Shown piece by piece: positions 22,485 through 33,299 of a stretch of DNA of 64,000 bases. The notes beneath the pieces are model-generated. The model worked only from the letters and a program-made list of their open reading frames with translations, searched no databases and was not told the DNA's origin. The translations under genes and the position numbers were made by a program. The stretch comes from Palaemon carinicauda. Its lineage: Eukaryota > Arthropoda > Malacostraca > Decapoda > Palaemonidae. Position 1 is the stretch's first letter. Each line of letters opens with the position of its first letter. The DNA is taken from contig NC_090739.1 in NCBI RefSeq assembly GCF_036898095.1, forward strand, positions 61,069,992 to 61,133,991, in the 5' to 3' direction.

Positions 22485-24470
22485 ATTTTGAGCAAAGCGA
22501 AAAATCTATTTTTGGGGGAGATATCCATGTCGTCCTGATGGAAGGTTCCTTTAGGTAGCTTTCTAAGGGATATTTGCTACAGTGATACTCCCAGAGAATT
22601 AACCAAAGGTCTCCAGAATTCTAACTCCTGGCGCGAGTATCCTTAATATATCTTTAAGGATATCGCATAAAATCAGGGGACGTATTTTTTGATACGATAC
22701 ATAGCAATCTTCACTACGAATAGATCTAACTCTTTGAGGGGGAAGAGTGGCGAACGAAAGGGGAGCCGTTATCAAGGTACCCTGTACTACTATGGCCCAT
22801 CGTTCCTTGCATTTAAGCAGGAATAGCCGCAGATAGAGTAGTTTCGGGTGGGGTCACTTTAAGAAAGAAGGGTGGGTCCATCAGGACAACATGGCTATCT
22901 AACCCAAAAATAGATTTTTCGCTTTGCTCAAAATCTGTTTTTTGGGCTCGGCCATGTCGTCCTGATGGAAGCATACCAGAGAATTAACTTGAAAGTACTA
23001 TATCTGTGGGTTTGTACAAGTGCTTTTACTTTGAAAGAGTTCCTTATATGGTCTTCTAGACCTTTGTATATAACATTACCGTTATTTGTCATATCCACCA
23101 AGTTTAGAACTAACTTAGGGCTTCCTGCCCCCTGCAGGGAAATTGTCGACTTTGACTATAAGGATTCAAAGTTTGGATATCCGTAGGAACACGAGGGAAA
23201 CTTCTTTCGAGATTACCTGGTTGTTCTTTGGAAATCATACTAACAAGGTATCGATTTAAGGAAAAATAGAAAGGCTCTGGAATCTTTTATTTTGTTTCTG
23301 AGCATAAAAGAAGACTCAGATACATTTTTTGCTTTTTATTTTCATAACCAAAACAAAATGATAATAATGTATCGTGTGAAGGAATCTAGCCTGCATATAT
23401 GAACATCCTGGTTATGTATATATTTTTGGGCTCAGCCATGTCATCCTGATGAAAGGTTCCTTAAGGTAGCTTTCTGAGGGATATTTTGCAGCAGTGATAC
23501 TCCCAAAGAATTAACCATAGGTCTCCAGAATTCTAACTCCTGGCGCAAGTATCCTTAATATATCTTTAAGGATATCGCATAATATCAGGAGACGTATTTT
23601 TTGATACGACACATAGCAATCTTACCCAGAATAGATTTTACTCTTTGAGGGGGAAGAGTGGCAAACGAAGGGGAGCCGTTATCAAGGTACCTGGTGGACC
23701 CCCTCCCTGTACTACTATGGCCCATTATTCCCTTGAACGTAGCATTTAAGCTAGGTGCTCTCCCACATTTCTCTCGGTGTTGTTACTGTTTTCTAAAACA
23801 TTATCATGCAATCTCCAGTAACTTCAGCCTCTGGAAAGTTGAGTATTTAATCTTTCCTGTGAATAATTTACAGCTCCCTTCTCACTGTTAAATTAACATA
23901 ATTTAGGTGTGTTAAGCAGAGCACTGCCATCTCCGAAGGAGGCCATCTTGAGACCGCTGTCGCACGTCATAAAACAGATTTTGAAGCAAAGCGAAAAATC
24001 TATTTTTGGGTGAGATGGCCATGTCATCCTGATGGAAGGTTCCTTTAGGCAGCTTTCTCAGGGATATTTGGCTACAGTGATACTCCCAGAGAATTGACCA
24101 TAGGTCTCCAGAATTCTAACTCCTGGCGCGAGTATCCTTAAAAGTTTTCTTAAGGATATCGCGCAATATCAGGGGATGTATTTCTTGATACGACACATGG
24201 CAATCTTAACCCCGAATAGTTTTCACTCTGAGGATTTTTCCATTTTGTAGTGCCTTCGACTTCTAAACAATATTCCTTTGGTCTGATGACCATAGAGACC
24301 TGTGACATTTCCGTTACGTCACTACAGATAAGCATATACCATGTTACCGCTTCCTGCCCCCATGGCAGGGAAGTCCTCTTTGGACGTAAGGAACATCTTG
24401 AAGTTACTTGATAGAGGAACTCACCTAGTCTCGGAGATACCTGGCGGTCCCAGGGTCAGATAGAAGAAGG
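22485..24470. repeat. Cluster of DIRS-A terminal repeats
   Basis: Copies of the block starting AAAACGGATTTTGAGC or its mirror lie at 22485-22940, 23425-23770 and 23970-24230. Each is followed by CTAACTCCTGGCGCGAGTAT and a GGATATCGC palindromic stretch. 22930-23190 is an inverted copy of 21420-21665. The rightmost block is the 3' terminus of the minus element. Between 23770 and 23970 I see nothing recognisable. Confidence 0.65.
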
Positions 24471-25008
24471 TAAGTACAATCATGTTGGAACAAATTACCT
24501 TGGTCTAGATGAGTTTGTATCAATAAAGAACAATATGATAACATTGTTCATACCATTACATAAATAATGGTAGGTAAATAAAAATTCTCTAACATTGTTT
24601 TTATTTGCATTGTGAGGGCGAAATAAGACGCACAGGTAAACCAATTCTATTTTATTTAGATAAATAAGAATTAACATACAATTAGGCAATAAATTGTAAT
24701 GGAATGCAACTAGCAAAATAGACTTAAGACATCAATAGAAATGGGTGTGGAATCTGAAAAGGAAAACTTGCCATTACACACATTAGTTCCAAAGGAACTA
24801 TAAAGTCTTTCTAGAAAGTCTTATATACACTTCATGTTAAAAACATGTGGCACACGTGTTTCTGTCTATGTGACTTCACCTTTTGTATAAGAACAGTCCT
24901 TAGTGTCACAAGGTGGCCCCTAAAATCACTATGTTACGCACTAGGGTCAACACAGGCACCCATAGAGTTAGAGTCCCGAATAACTCACTGTTCTACGCAA
25001 CACTAAGG
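24471..25008. other. DIRS-A 3' untranslated region
   Basis: AT-rich non-coding stretch between the recombinase and the terminal block of the minus element. The string AGGGCGAAATAAGACGC near 24617 is shared, inverted, with 21285-21310 in the + copy, which supports homology of the two 3' regions. Confidence 0.6.
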
Positions 25009-25009
25009 A

Positions 25010-26551
25010 CCAGGTTTTAGTACACTACCTGCCGCAACCACATAACGTTTAAGCTTGTGCACCTGCTTCGCATAGTGTTTGAAAAACACTCTGGAAGTCT
25101 TCCAGCCTGTGAATGAGCGAAGACTTTCGAAGTCCATCGACTGGAAGAAATTCAGGGAAGAGGCGACTTTCCTTTAGACTCTCCACTTGACATAGAGAGA
25201 CATCTTCCTTCAGAGGGCAGATTCTCCAGGGGCCCCACCTTTTGGTGGGTAGCTCGTTCTTGGCGAGAAACGTTGGGTCAGGAAAGAGGGTAAGCTCGCC
25301 TGTTTCAGCGAACTGTATCTGGCCCTCTTCTCTTGACAATGCCACAATTTCACTGACTCGGGCTCTCGAGGCGAGAGCGAATAGGAAAATCACTTTTTGA
25401 GTCAAATCTTTCAGAGGGCAAGACTCGTTGTCCAAACTTGAGGCTAAATGGAGCACCTTGTCAAGGGACCAGGAGAGGGGTCTCGGTGGGGGTGCGGGTC
25501 TGAGTCTAGCACATGCCTTTGGCAGCTTGTTAAAGATGTCATCAGGCAGGTCTATCTGGAAGGCATAAAGTCATGGTCTTGTCAAGGCCGATTTGCATGT
25601 AGAAATCGTGTTGGCTGCCAAGCCCTGTCCATGAAGGTGAATAAAGAAGGACAGACAAAAGTCTATAGAGATTTCTGTAGGATTTTTAGCCTTGACAAAG
25701 GACACCCACTTCTTCCAGAATGACTCGTATTGCTTTCTGGTAGATTTTGTTTTGTATTCCTCTAAGAAGTCTAAGCTTTTCTTCGAGATCCCAAACCTCT
25801 TCTTGACGGCTAGGGAGAGAAAATCATGAGACGTAGGTCTCGGGTTTTCCTTGATGAAGCAAAGACAGTCGACTTCTGAACTTGCTGGGAGAGAACTGGG
25901 TCCGGCAGGGGAATTAGCTTGGGTTGTAACTCCAGGATTAATGGGAACCAGTTGCTCCGGGGCCACTTGGGTGCCACTAGGGCTGCTGTTCCTTGGAAGG
26001 TTCTCAGCTTGGTGAGGACTTTCAGCAGAAGGTTGGGTGGAGGGAACAGGTAAATCTTGGACCATCTGTTCCAATCCACCGCTTCCGCTCGGGGATCCTC
26101 GTATGGAGCCACGTAACGAGGAAGTTGTTTGTTGTCGCTCGTCGCGAAGAGGTCGATCTGCAGTTCCGAGACTTGTTGGGAGATGAAGGAGAATGAGTCT
26201 GCATCTAGGGACCATTCTGACTTTATCGGGGTTGTCCTGGATAGAGCATCCGCAGTCACGTTGCGGAATCCTTGTAGGTGAACTGCTGAAAGGTGCCATC
26301 TTTTCTTGTCCGCCAAGCGAAAGAAGGGTAGCAACACTTGGTTGAGTTGGGGCGATCTTGAGCCCTGACGGTTCAGACATCTGACCACAACATCGCTGTC
26401 CAGAGTCTGACGGATGTGGACTGAGGGACGTGGAGACAGCCTCTTTAGAGTAAGAAGGACCGCCATGGCCTACAAGATGTTGATGTGAAACGTCATGAAT
26501 AGGGGAGACCATGTTCCTTGAACTTGCAGTTGATGGGAGTGAACCCCCCAT
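25010..26551 (-). pseudogene. DIRS-A tyrosine recombinase, catalytic box deleted
   Basis: The recombinase would join circular element DNA to the genome. The frame 25571-26551 (326 aa) ends with the core-binding domain (SHDFLSLAVKKRFGISK, CKSALTRP) and stops there. The catalytic half resumes at 25049-25456 with ALASRARVSEIVALSR (first Arg) and KEDVSLCQVESLKE. Directly after, the sequence jumps to the part equivalent to ASSLNFFQ: compared with the + copy about 150 bp are missing, including the His-x-x-Arg box. The Tyr block FKHYAKQ is present at about 25080 in another frame. The enzyme cannot be active. Confidence 0.8.
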
Positions 26552-26620
26552 CCTTCTAGCGATGAATCCATGTGGATAATGACCAATGGAGGAGGTAGTT
26601 GAAGAGGTACTGATTGTTTC
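25810..26620 (-). pseudogene. DIRS-A RNase H and methyltransferase-like region
   Basis: RNase H would remove the RNA strand during reverse transcription. Visible blocks are IHMDSSLEGWG, NIL-stop-AMAVLLTL, LDSDVVV and VTADALSR. The stop falls exactly at the catalytic Glu that the + copy keeps (NILEAMAV). The open frame restarts at Met 26466 and runs 218 codons. After RNase H, QIDLFATSDNKQLPRY...KIYLFPPPNLL matches the region described as Dam-like methyltransferase in DIRS. The YLFPPP box is the conserved part. Confidence 0.78.
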
Positions 26621-26715
26621 AGGTTCTTTGCCTACAACCCTGGCTTTAAGAGGGAACGAAGCCTGGTTGGCAGAGGTCTCTTGAGATCTCTTCGAGCGAT
26701 GGATGCGTATCTTCT

Positions 26716-28017
26716 CTAGACTCCCGATGCATCCTTTAGCTGTGCTCGTAGCACTGGGTCTGTCACTGAAGCGAACTGGGGGGAGCAGAGCCCCCGTTCT
26801 TGTTCTCGTCTTGAAATCCGTTTAAATTTTAGGAGTCTCTTGACAGATCCCGCTATTTCCTTCCTTTTCTTCAGAGGGATGGAAAGACGGTGTGACTGAA
26901 GGTTCCAATGGATTCCTACCCATTGGAACTTCTGAGCTGGAGAAAGTCGAGACTTTTTGGTGTTGATCTTGAAACCCAGATGTTCCAGGAATTGGGTCAC
27001 CATTCTGGAAGCTTGCAAGCATTCTTCTGAGGATGCCGCCCAAACCAGCCAATCGTCCAGGTAAGCCATCACCTGGACGCCTTGTAAGCGTAGCTGTTGG
27101 ACGATCGTTTGTGCGAGCTTCGTGAAGATCCTTGGGGCTATGTTGAGTCCGAAGGGCATGGCTCTGAAGGTGTACTGCCTTCTTTGAGGCCTGAATCCTA
27201 GGTAGGAGGAGGCCTGGCGATTCATTGGAATGTGCCAGTAGGCGTCCGCTATGTCTATTGAGACTGTGTAAGCCTTTGGAGGCAGCAGGGCTTTTCTGTG
27301 CTGAAGAGTCAGCATTTTGAATTTGTTGTTCTCTATGAACTTGTTGAGATGGGACAAGTCCAGAATGACTCTGAGTTTGTCGGAGTCCATCTTGGGAACA
27401 CAGAATAGTCTTCCTTGGAACTTGGTGGACTTTACCCTCTTGATCACCTTCTTGTTCAAGAGTTCTTGGACGTACTCTTCCAGGACTGGGGTGGAGTGTT
27501 GGAAGAATTGGTGGAAGGATGGAGGTGGTGTTACCCAGCTCCACCCGAGTCCATTCTTGATGATGCTCTGAGCCCAAGGATCGAAGGTCCAACGATCCTG
27601 GAAGAGGCGGAGTCTTCCTCCCACCGGAAGCATTTCATTGCTTCTGAGCTCCCGAGGGTTTACCACCTCGGCCGCCTGCTCCCCTTCCTCCTCTCCCTCT
27701 GGATGGAGGTCGGGAGGAGTCTTTGCCGGAGCCTCTACCTTTGGGACGAAAGGTAGTCGACTGTCTTTCATAGGCTGGAGTGAAGACTGGTGACTGAGCC
27801 ACCACCGGCTGGGGGACCAGCTGAAAGGTTTGTTGGGGCTGAGGCACCAACTGGGGAGCAGCGGGTGCCGGAAACTAGCGCTTAGCCTGACGCTGCTGCG
27901 GTCTGGGCTTATTGGCCTTCTTCTTAGTTTGGGGGCCCTCATCCTGAGAAGATTTCCTCTTCTTCGACATGCCCCACTTGTGGAGAAGGTTCCGGTTCTC
28001 CGTGGCAGCTCTGTCAA
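26716..28017 (-). CDS. DIRS-A reverse transcriptase
   Basis: A 433-aa frame; the RT domain begins near residue 130 (GGRLRLFQDRW). Motifs in order: LSHLNKFI, SIDIADAYWHIPM with a catalytic Asp, MPFGLNIAPRIF and the YLDD box in VMAYLDDWLVWA with the other two Asp residues. The thumb ends at LRAQLKDASG. The first 100 or so residues overlap the gag frame (27875-28741) in a different phase, as DIRS ORFs often do, and may not be translated. A stop after DASGV separates it from RNase H. It copies element RNA; the family call is firm, activity unlikely. Confidence 0.85.
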   Translation of the reverse strand: MTELPRRTGTFSTSGACRRRGNLLRMRAPKLRRRPISPDRSSVRLSASFRHPLLPSWCLSPNKPFSWSPSRWWLSHQSSLQPMKDSRLPFVPKVEAPAKTPPDLHPEGEEEGEQAAEVVNPRELRSNEMLPVGGRLRLFQDRWTFDPWAQSIIKNGLGWSWVTPPPSFHQFFQHSTPVLEEYVQELLNKKVIKRVKSTKFQGRLFCVPKMDSDKLRVILDLSHLNKFIENNKFKMLTLQHRKALLPPKAYTVSIDIADAYWHIPMNRQASSYLGFRPQRRQYTFRAMPFGLNIAPRIFTKLAQTIVQQLRLQGVQVMAYLDDWLVWAASSEECLQASRMVTQFLEHLGFKINTKKSRLSPAQKFQWVGIHWNLQSHRLSIPLKKRKEIAGSVKRLLKFKRISRREQERGLCSPQFASVTDPVLRAQLKDASGV

Positions 28018-28741
28018 CGATCTCTTTCACAAGGTCGTTAGGGAAGAGGTCTTTCCCCCAAATGTTGGAGGAAATCAGTTTGCGGGGTTCGTGTTTGACG
28101 GTGGCATCCGCAAACACGAATTTTCTACAAGGTCTCCGGGCCCTGATGAAGCTATAGAAATCCTTTGTCAGGGTGGCAAGATGGGTCTTAGCCAAGACCA
28201 TGTAGAAGTCTGGGGTCCGAGTGTCCCCGGCCATCGTCTCCATTTGGACCTGAAGAGAGAGGGAGGCAGCCAGCCTCTCCTTCGTGTCCAGCTCCCGACC
28301 CAGAAGGTATTCAGAGAGCTTGGGGAGGTTTTCGTTGAACTGCCGTCCAGCGATGTCAGCCTCAAACTTTCCTAGGGAGAAAGGTAACTGGATGTCTTTC
28401 CAGTTTTTGTCGTCGAGAGGGAGGGAGAGGGGCCTACATTCTTCCAGTGTAGGGCAGGGTTTCCCTTCCTCCACTGCCTTCAACACTGCCAACAGGGATT
28501 TCTCAGCGAAGGGGAAGACCATGGTGGCAGAAGCAAGAAAGGACGGGTGTTTCTTGCTAAGGGCCGGCACCTTGAACTTGGTGTAGCCCTTGCTCTTGAG
28601 GCAGCCGGACAGAAGAGCTTGAGCCTTTGCGTGCTCAAAGACAATGACCTCTTTAGGCTCGGTTTCCTCCTTGGAAATTGGCTCGGACTTGAGACGGATG
28701 TAACAGTCCGGGTATGCTTCGATGCTAGGCCAAAACTCCAC
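27875..28741 (-). pseudogene. DIRS-A gag-like ORF, 3' part
   Basis: A 288-aa open frame that would form the nucleoprotein of the element. It is rich in charged residues and ends in a basic tail (KKRKSS...KKKANKPRPQQRQAKR), which suits nucleic-acid binding. The frame is open upstream to 28770, where the solo LTR starts, and the gag sequence continues in phase at 30351, so the Met at 28741 is not the real start. No zinc knuckle is seen in this half. Assigned by position before a DIRS RT and similarity of layout to families with a gag-like first ORF. Confidence 0.65.
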
Positions 28742-28770
28742 CTCTTCAAGGGGGATGGCGCCTAGCTTAT

Positions 28771-28816
28771 TGTGGAGGATTAATTTTATTTTAATTTATC
28801 TTTTTTGTTTTGCCAA

Positions 28817-28872
<56 letters not shown>

Positions 28873-28924
28873 GTTTTAGTATTGTTAAATCGAGACATTT
28901 TATTTGCTTTAGCCTTGTCATTAA

Positions 28925-28981
<57 letters not shown>

Positions 28982-30346
28982 GTGTGTGTGTTTATTTACT
29001 TTAAGTTTTGTCAAACCGCAAGAGAGAGAAAGTGTTTATTTGCTTAGTTTTGTGAGAGAGAGAGAGAGAGAGAGAGAGAAAGTGTTTATTTGCTTTAGTT
29101 TTGTCAGAGAGAGAGAGAGAGAATTTCATTTGCTTTAGTTTTGCTAGATCGCACGTGCGCGAGAGAGTATGTGTGCGTGTGTTTGTGTGTCCGCGGTGCG
29201 CGCCGAAGAACAAGGGTAGTTAGCGAATGATTGGTTGTTGTTGGAAACTCTGTCGGTATATTTGAGGTTGTTTGTTTACATTTTTAGCTAGGATAGGGCA
29301 GTGATGAATGTCTTGGGCGAAAGCATTTGGATCTTTGACTGTAGAAGGAGTCGGTTGTGATTTTTTTTGCTCTTCGAAAGCCGGCTGTGAAGCTTTTTTT
29401 TATATTCTGAGTAAGTACTGTTTTATTTATTTTTGTTAGGCGCGTTCATGAATGATAGGAAGTTTATTGTTTACCTTTGATTATAGTGCGATAGTTTAGT
29501 TAGTTAGGAGTTTTCGTAAGCGTTTTTTTTCTTTTTTATTGCAGGCCGTAATTCCTCCTTTAGGCTCCTCTAGACTCCTTTGGAGAGACTTGAATTTTTG
29601 ATAGATTGATGACGACCTGGACCGTATAATATGAACCTAGGAGTAGACAGCGGATATATATTTACATAGAATTTTGAGCGTTGACGACCCGGTTGGAAAT
29701 AGATTTATTCCTTATGATGATGATGATGATGACAATGATGATGAACACCGATAATGTGAATGGACAGTCGAATTGACTCTAGTTATTGTTTGCCTGGAAG
29801 TTGTGGCAATTGGCTACAAGGACTGTTGCCAGTGTGTGGAGTCTGTGGACGACGGTTACCACACAACTTATATATTGCATATTTTAGCGTTTTTGCTTAT
29901 GTTGGTGTTAATGTGATTTATTTCTGGGTTGTGGTATACGATTGGGTTTAGTATTAAGTGATTTATTTTAGTGTGTGGGTAAGTGTTTTTCGGTACTGTG
30001 TGTGGGTAAGTGTTTTTCGGTACTGTATGTGGACTGACGGTGTTGGGTTTATGTAAAGGATATTATTTTTTTCGATTATTGGTGAGTTCTGTGTACCCAC
30101 ACACACAGCTATAATATATAAATAGTGTTATTTTTGTCTGTTTTAGTGTAAAGTTTGGTTAATGATGTGTGATTTTTGTTTCTGGTTGCGGTGAATATAG
30201 TTTTAAGGTTATGTTTTGTTTGTTTTTCCCTTCGTGCAATAGTCCAGTTTAAAGTAAAGTAAGGGGAAAGTTTGTGTTGTGGGGTATTTTGGAAGTTAGA
30301 GTGATCAAAGGTGTGGGGGTTTGTGTTTTGTTTACATCCCGCCACA
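28771..30346. mobile_element. Solo LTR inserted in DIRS-A gag
   Basis: A 1576-bp segment starting TGTGGAGGAT and ending ATCCCGCCACA, with inverted related ends, flanked by TTAT on both sides (28767-28770 and 30347-30350). Removing it and one TTAT leaves the gag frame continuous, which supports the boundaries. It contains GA-rich tracts and no ORF of note. Frames of repeated Arg-Glu or Leu-Ser are microsatellite translation. Orientation is undetermined. Confidence 0.82.
28819..29124. repeat. (GA)n tracts
   Basis: Four GA dinucleotide runs (about 28820-28870, 28930-28978, 29053-29080, 29106-29121) separated by near-identical spacers such as TTTATTTGCTTTAGTTTTG. The unit of spacer plus GA run is thus itself repeated inside the LTR. 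Confidence 0.92.
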
Positions 30347-30350
30347 TTAT

Positions 30351-31146
30351 CATTAACGAAGATCCGTCCACTCGTGATTGGCATGCGTTCTGCATGCCTC
30401 CATGGGTTGGTCACTGAGCAGGGGGGAAGATCCTTCACGTTGATCTTCCTCGGGGTCTGTTTCGACAGACAGAGGATCTCCCTCTTAAGGTCTTCGTCTC
30501 TATTGCGAAACCTTTCTTCCAGGAATGCCACCAAGGCCTGGAGGCTATCCTGGTTGTCCACTACCACCGGCGTGGGAGAGGAAGAAGTAGAGGGGACGGG
30601 TTCCGAAATAGCAACGAAAGTAACTGAGGGGGCGCGGGCGCCATCACTCTCGGAGTCAGGAACCTCCGCATGCTCCTCCTCTTCTCGACCCTCGGCCATC
30701 AGGGTCTTTTCGGTGGTGTCCGACACTTCCGACATCCGCTCCACCTCGTCAAGATGGAAGTCTTGAAGTGCATCCGATACATCTGGTTCAACCGTCAGCT
30801 GGACGCAGGGGATCTCTGGCTTGGGGATAACAGCATCCGCAGATGCCTTAGGAAAGAGCAAAACTCTCATCTTTTCGTTTGGGAGATAGGGCCCCGTGGC
30901 GTTCTTTTGGAAGCCACGCACCCATTTGCGTAGCGTCTCGGGCGATGTCCCTGGCCTCCGCCGATGGGGGATCCTCGAACACCTCATGGAGCAGGTCTTT
31001 GCAAACAGTGCAAACCTGCGGGTCCCAATACCGTAGAGTCCCTTGGGCAACGGAACAGCTGGCGTGGGTTCGGCACGCCAGGTGGCCTTAGAAGTCTGGG
31101 CGCCGAACGCTACAGAAGGCGCTCTCACACCGGATATACTCCTCAT
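30351..31146 (-). pseudogene. DIRS-A gag-like ORF, 5' part, frameshifted
   Basis: The open frame 30109-31146 reads gag from about residue 75 (RKWVRGFQKNATGPYLP) to GRIFVND at the LTR border, then enters the LTR. Upstream of residue 75 the gag-like sequence is in another phase, where DPQVCTVCKDLLHEVF gives a Cys-x-x-Cys...His pattern, so there is a frameshift near 30930. An acidic Glu and Ser-rich stretch lies in the middle. Confidence 0.6.
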
Positions 31147-31169
31147 GTAAAAGAAGAAAGGGACACATG

Positions 31170-31652
31170 AGTCTACAGAAGTCTTTTACATTGACTTAAA
31201 GTAATCTTAGAGTAGTCAAAGTTATTTAAAATTACAATATAAGATTCCTTTCCAAGTGTAAGCTTAGCATAGGTAAGCTGGAAATGAAGCAGAAAAGACA
31301 CATACTTGTGCATCCCGCCCTGCCAATTGCCATGACCCCACACCACAACTAATTCTAGGGGCTCCTAAGAGTCTTTAAGAGGGGGAAGGAATATCCACAA
31401 TGGATAAAGCATAGCTTAGACTTCCTCCAGGGTATTAGTCATGGTGAGAGGGGGAGCTGAGTTCATTCAGCATAAAAGAAAGGGGAAGAAAGGATTCTTC
31501 CCAATTCAGATAGGTCCCGGCAAGGGACTGTGCATGGATGCACAGAGTATGCTAGAAGAATTTACTGTGCAACTATACACCATAGTTTTCTGACTAGGGT
31601 ATGTAAGATACCATAGATGTACTGGCTATCGTATATAGCTATACAATAGACT
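31170..31652. other. Unassigned, probable DIRS-A 5' region
   Basis: Non-coding sequence between the gag 5' part and the junction with the family B copy. No matching terminal block of the 21-24 kb type is visible here, so the 5' terminus is missing or too diverged to recognise. Confidence 0.4.
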
Positions 31653-31673
31653 CTGCCGGCGCGAGGCCGGCAG
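31653..31673. other. Perfect GC hairpin at an element junction
   Basis: CTGCCGGC, loop GCGAG, GCCGGCAG: an 8-bp perfect stem lying just before the junction between DIRS-A sequence and DIRS-B copy C. It may be part of the A 5' region or a junction relic. Confidence 0.55.
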
Positions 31674-32157
31674 TTAATGAAGACGGAGGGATAAGGATCT
31701 GAAAGTACGCATCATTTAGGTCCAAAGTGCATATGAAGTCCTGTGGTCTTACCGATCGTGTGACCGTGTTTGACGTCTCTATGCTGAACGAAGTTTATTT
31801 GACAAACTTGTTTAGAGCTGAGAGGTTGATGACAGGTCTACAACCTCCAGACGCCTTTTTCACAAAAAAGAGTCGACTGAAGAAGCCTGGAGACTCGTCG
31901 AGGACTTCCTGGAGAACAACCTTCTTTAACAGGGTCTGGACTTCTGCCCGGAGGGCTAGCGCCTTTGCTTATCCCAAAACAAAGGAGTCTATTGACACTG
32001 GATTCCTGGTCAGGGTGGGGAGAGATGTTATGAACAAGATAGATACCCCAAACGAATCACGGAGATTGTACAGGGTTCGGCCCCGAGTTGCTTCTACCTG
32101 TCCGAGCAACTTTGTAGGCATCCCCCTACTGGTGAACAAGCAGAGGGAGTGCCTATC

Positions 32158-32683
32158 CTACCGTTTCCGGCTTCTCCCTCTAGGATATTTTCCTTCTCTG
32201 GAGGACTTTGTGCCTTTCCTGTCCTTGGGTGGAAAGGGCTTCTTAAACACCGTTGTCTTCGCTGCTGTTTTGCTTGTCATGGTCTTGGCTGTACGGGACT
32301 GCCGAAGAGCTAGTGGTTTATAGGGCATGGATGTCAAAGCCCTATGGAGGAGGGAGTCCTGATGGGGCTTCCTCCATCTCTTAGCAGCCTGTTTCACATC
32401 CTTAGGGTCAAATAGATAGGATCCCTCTGGAGAAATTCCTGAACCTGGCGATATCGGCATTTGGGACTTGCAGGTGGAATCTCTCAGACACCGCATCCCG
32501 ACGTTTCACAATGGTATTCGCCCAAAAGTTTGAAACTTGATGGGCGAGTAACTCAATCGAGTGGGTGCCTGAGAGCAGGAAAGTCTCCATTGCTTTCCTG
32601 GTACATTTCTTTGAGATATCCTCAGTTCTTAGCAGGATTTCCAAGGTCCCTAACCAAACATCAAGCCACAAAGTAGCCTGCAT
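32158..32683 (-). pseudogene. DIRS-B gag C-terminal domain, copy C
   Basis: Frames 32408-32683 (MQATLWLDVWLGTLEILLR...) and 32158-32496 (...DPKDVKQAAKRWRKPHQDSLL) are consecutive pieces of one gag domain separated by a frameshift. The same domain is open in element B (40512-41420). The motif of Trp-Leu-Asp and the basic tail suggest a structural nucleoprotein role. Confidence 0.7.
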
Positions 32684-33299
32684 GGCGTACTAACCTTCTC
32701 CTGATTAAAAATCTATGTTGCCAAGAATAAACTTGTTGGTTGGAGTCTCTCTCTAGAGAGACTATCTTGGTGAGCTCTTCCAAGGAGTATTGGAGAAGAA
32801 GAGTTGGACGAAGCACGTCTAAGATCTCAGTATACCTCCTCTGCTGCAGATAGGAGGTGGGAGAAGCTTGGTAGTAGAGCCGGAACGTTGGGAGGAGGAG
32901 AGCTCAGAGAGCTGGAGGGTGATCGTAGCCCTGGCACCCTTCAGCCCCTGAGACCAAGGCAAGGCTGCACTGGTCTTTGAGGGCTTCTACGTGCAAAGGA
33001 CACGGCATAAGACCGTGTCTACTCTCTCGTAAGGTATCTCTGGGTTGGTAAACCCATTGAGAACCCTGATGAGAGTCAGAACCTGCCAGAATGCATGTTC
33101 CGACTCTTTCTGTTATCCTTCCGACGTTGGACCTGCAGCGAAGTCTTCTTCCACCCCAGAGAGCTCTTCTCCAGGTGGGTCGCGCACATCCCTCGAGTGA
33201 CAGACTGCATCTGTAGGCTTAGATGTTCTTGAAGAGGGCTTAGGAAGTCTTGGAGTCCTTAGGTTCCTTTCGAGGAAGGAGGTAGGGCTCAAGCATTGA

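Larger units (their letters stand above)
23970..31674 (-). mobile_element. DIRS-type retrotransposon family A, near full length, interrupted
   Basis: Read on minus: gag-like ORF (31146 to 27875, split by a solo LTR), RT (28017 to 26716), RNase H and methyltransferase-like region (about 26600 to 25810), overlapping tyrosine recombinase (26551 to about 25010), 3' untranslated region and a terminal block near 23970-24230. Domain order and the recombinase instead of an integrase define DIRS. At the 5' side it meets the DIRS-B copy C at about 31675. Lesions occur in every ORF, so it is inactive. Confidence 0.85.

Noticed and set aside
28796..29138. Arg-Glu and Ser-Leu repeat proteins
   Set aside because: Direct translation of (GA)n tracts inside a solo LTR.
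28750..30370. Intron splitting the gag-like ORF
   Set aside because: A flanking TTAT duplication and TG...CA inverted ends fit an LTR better, and no polypyrimidine tract precedes the acceptor side.
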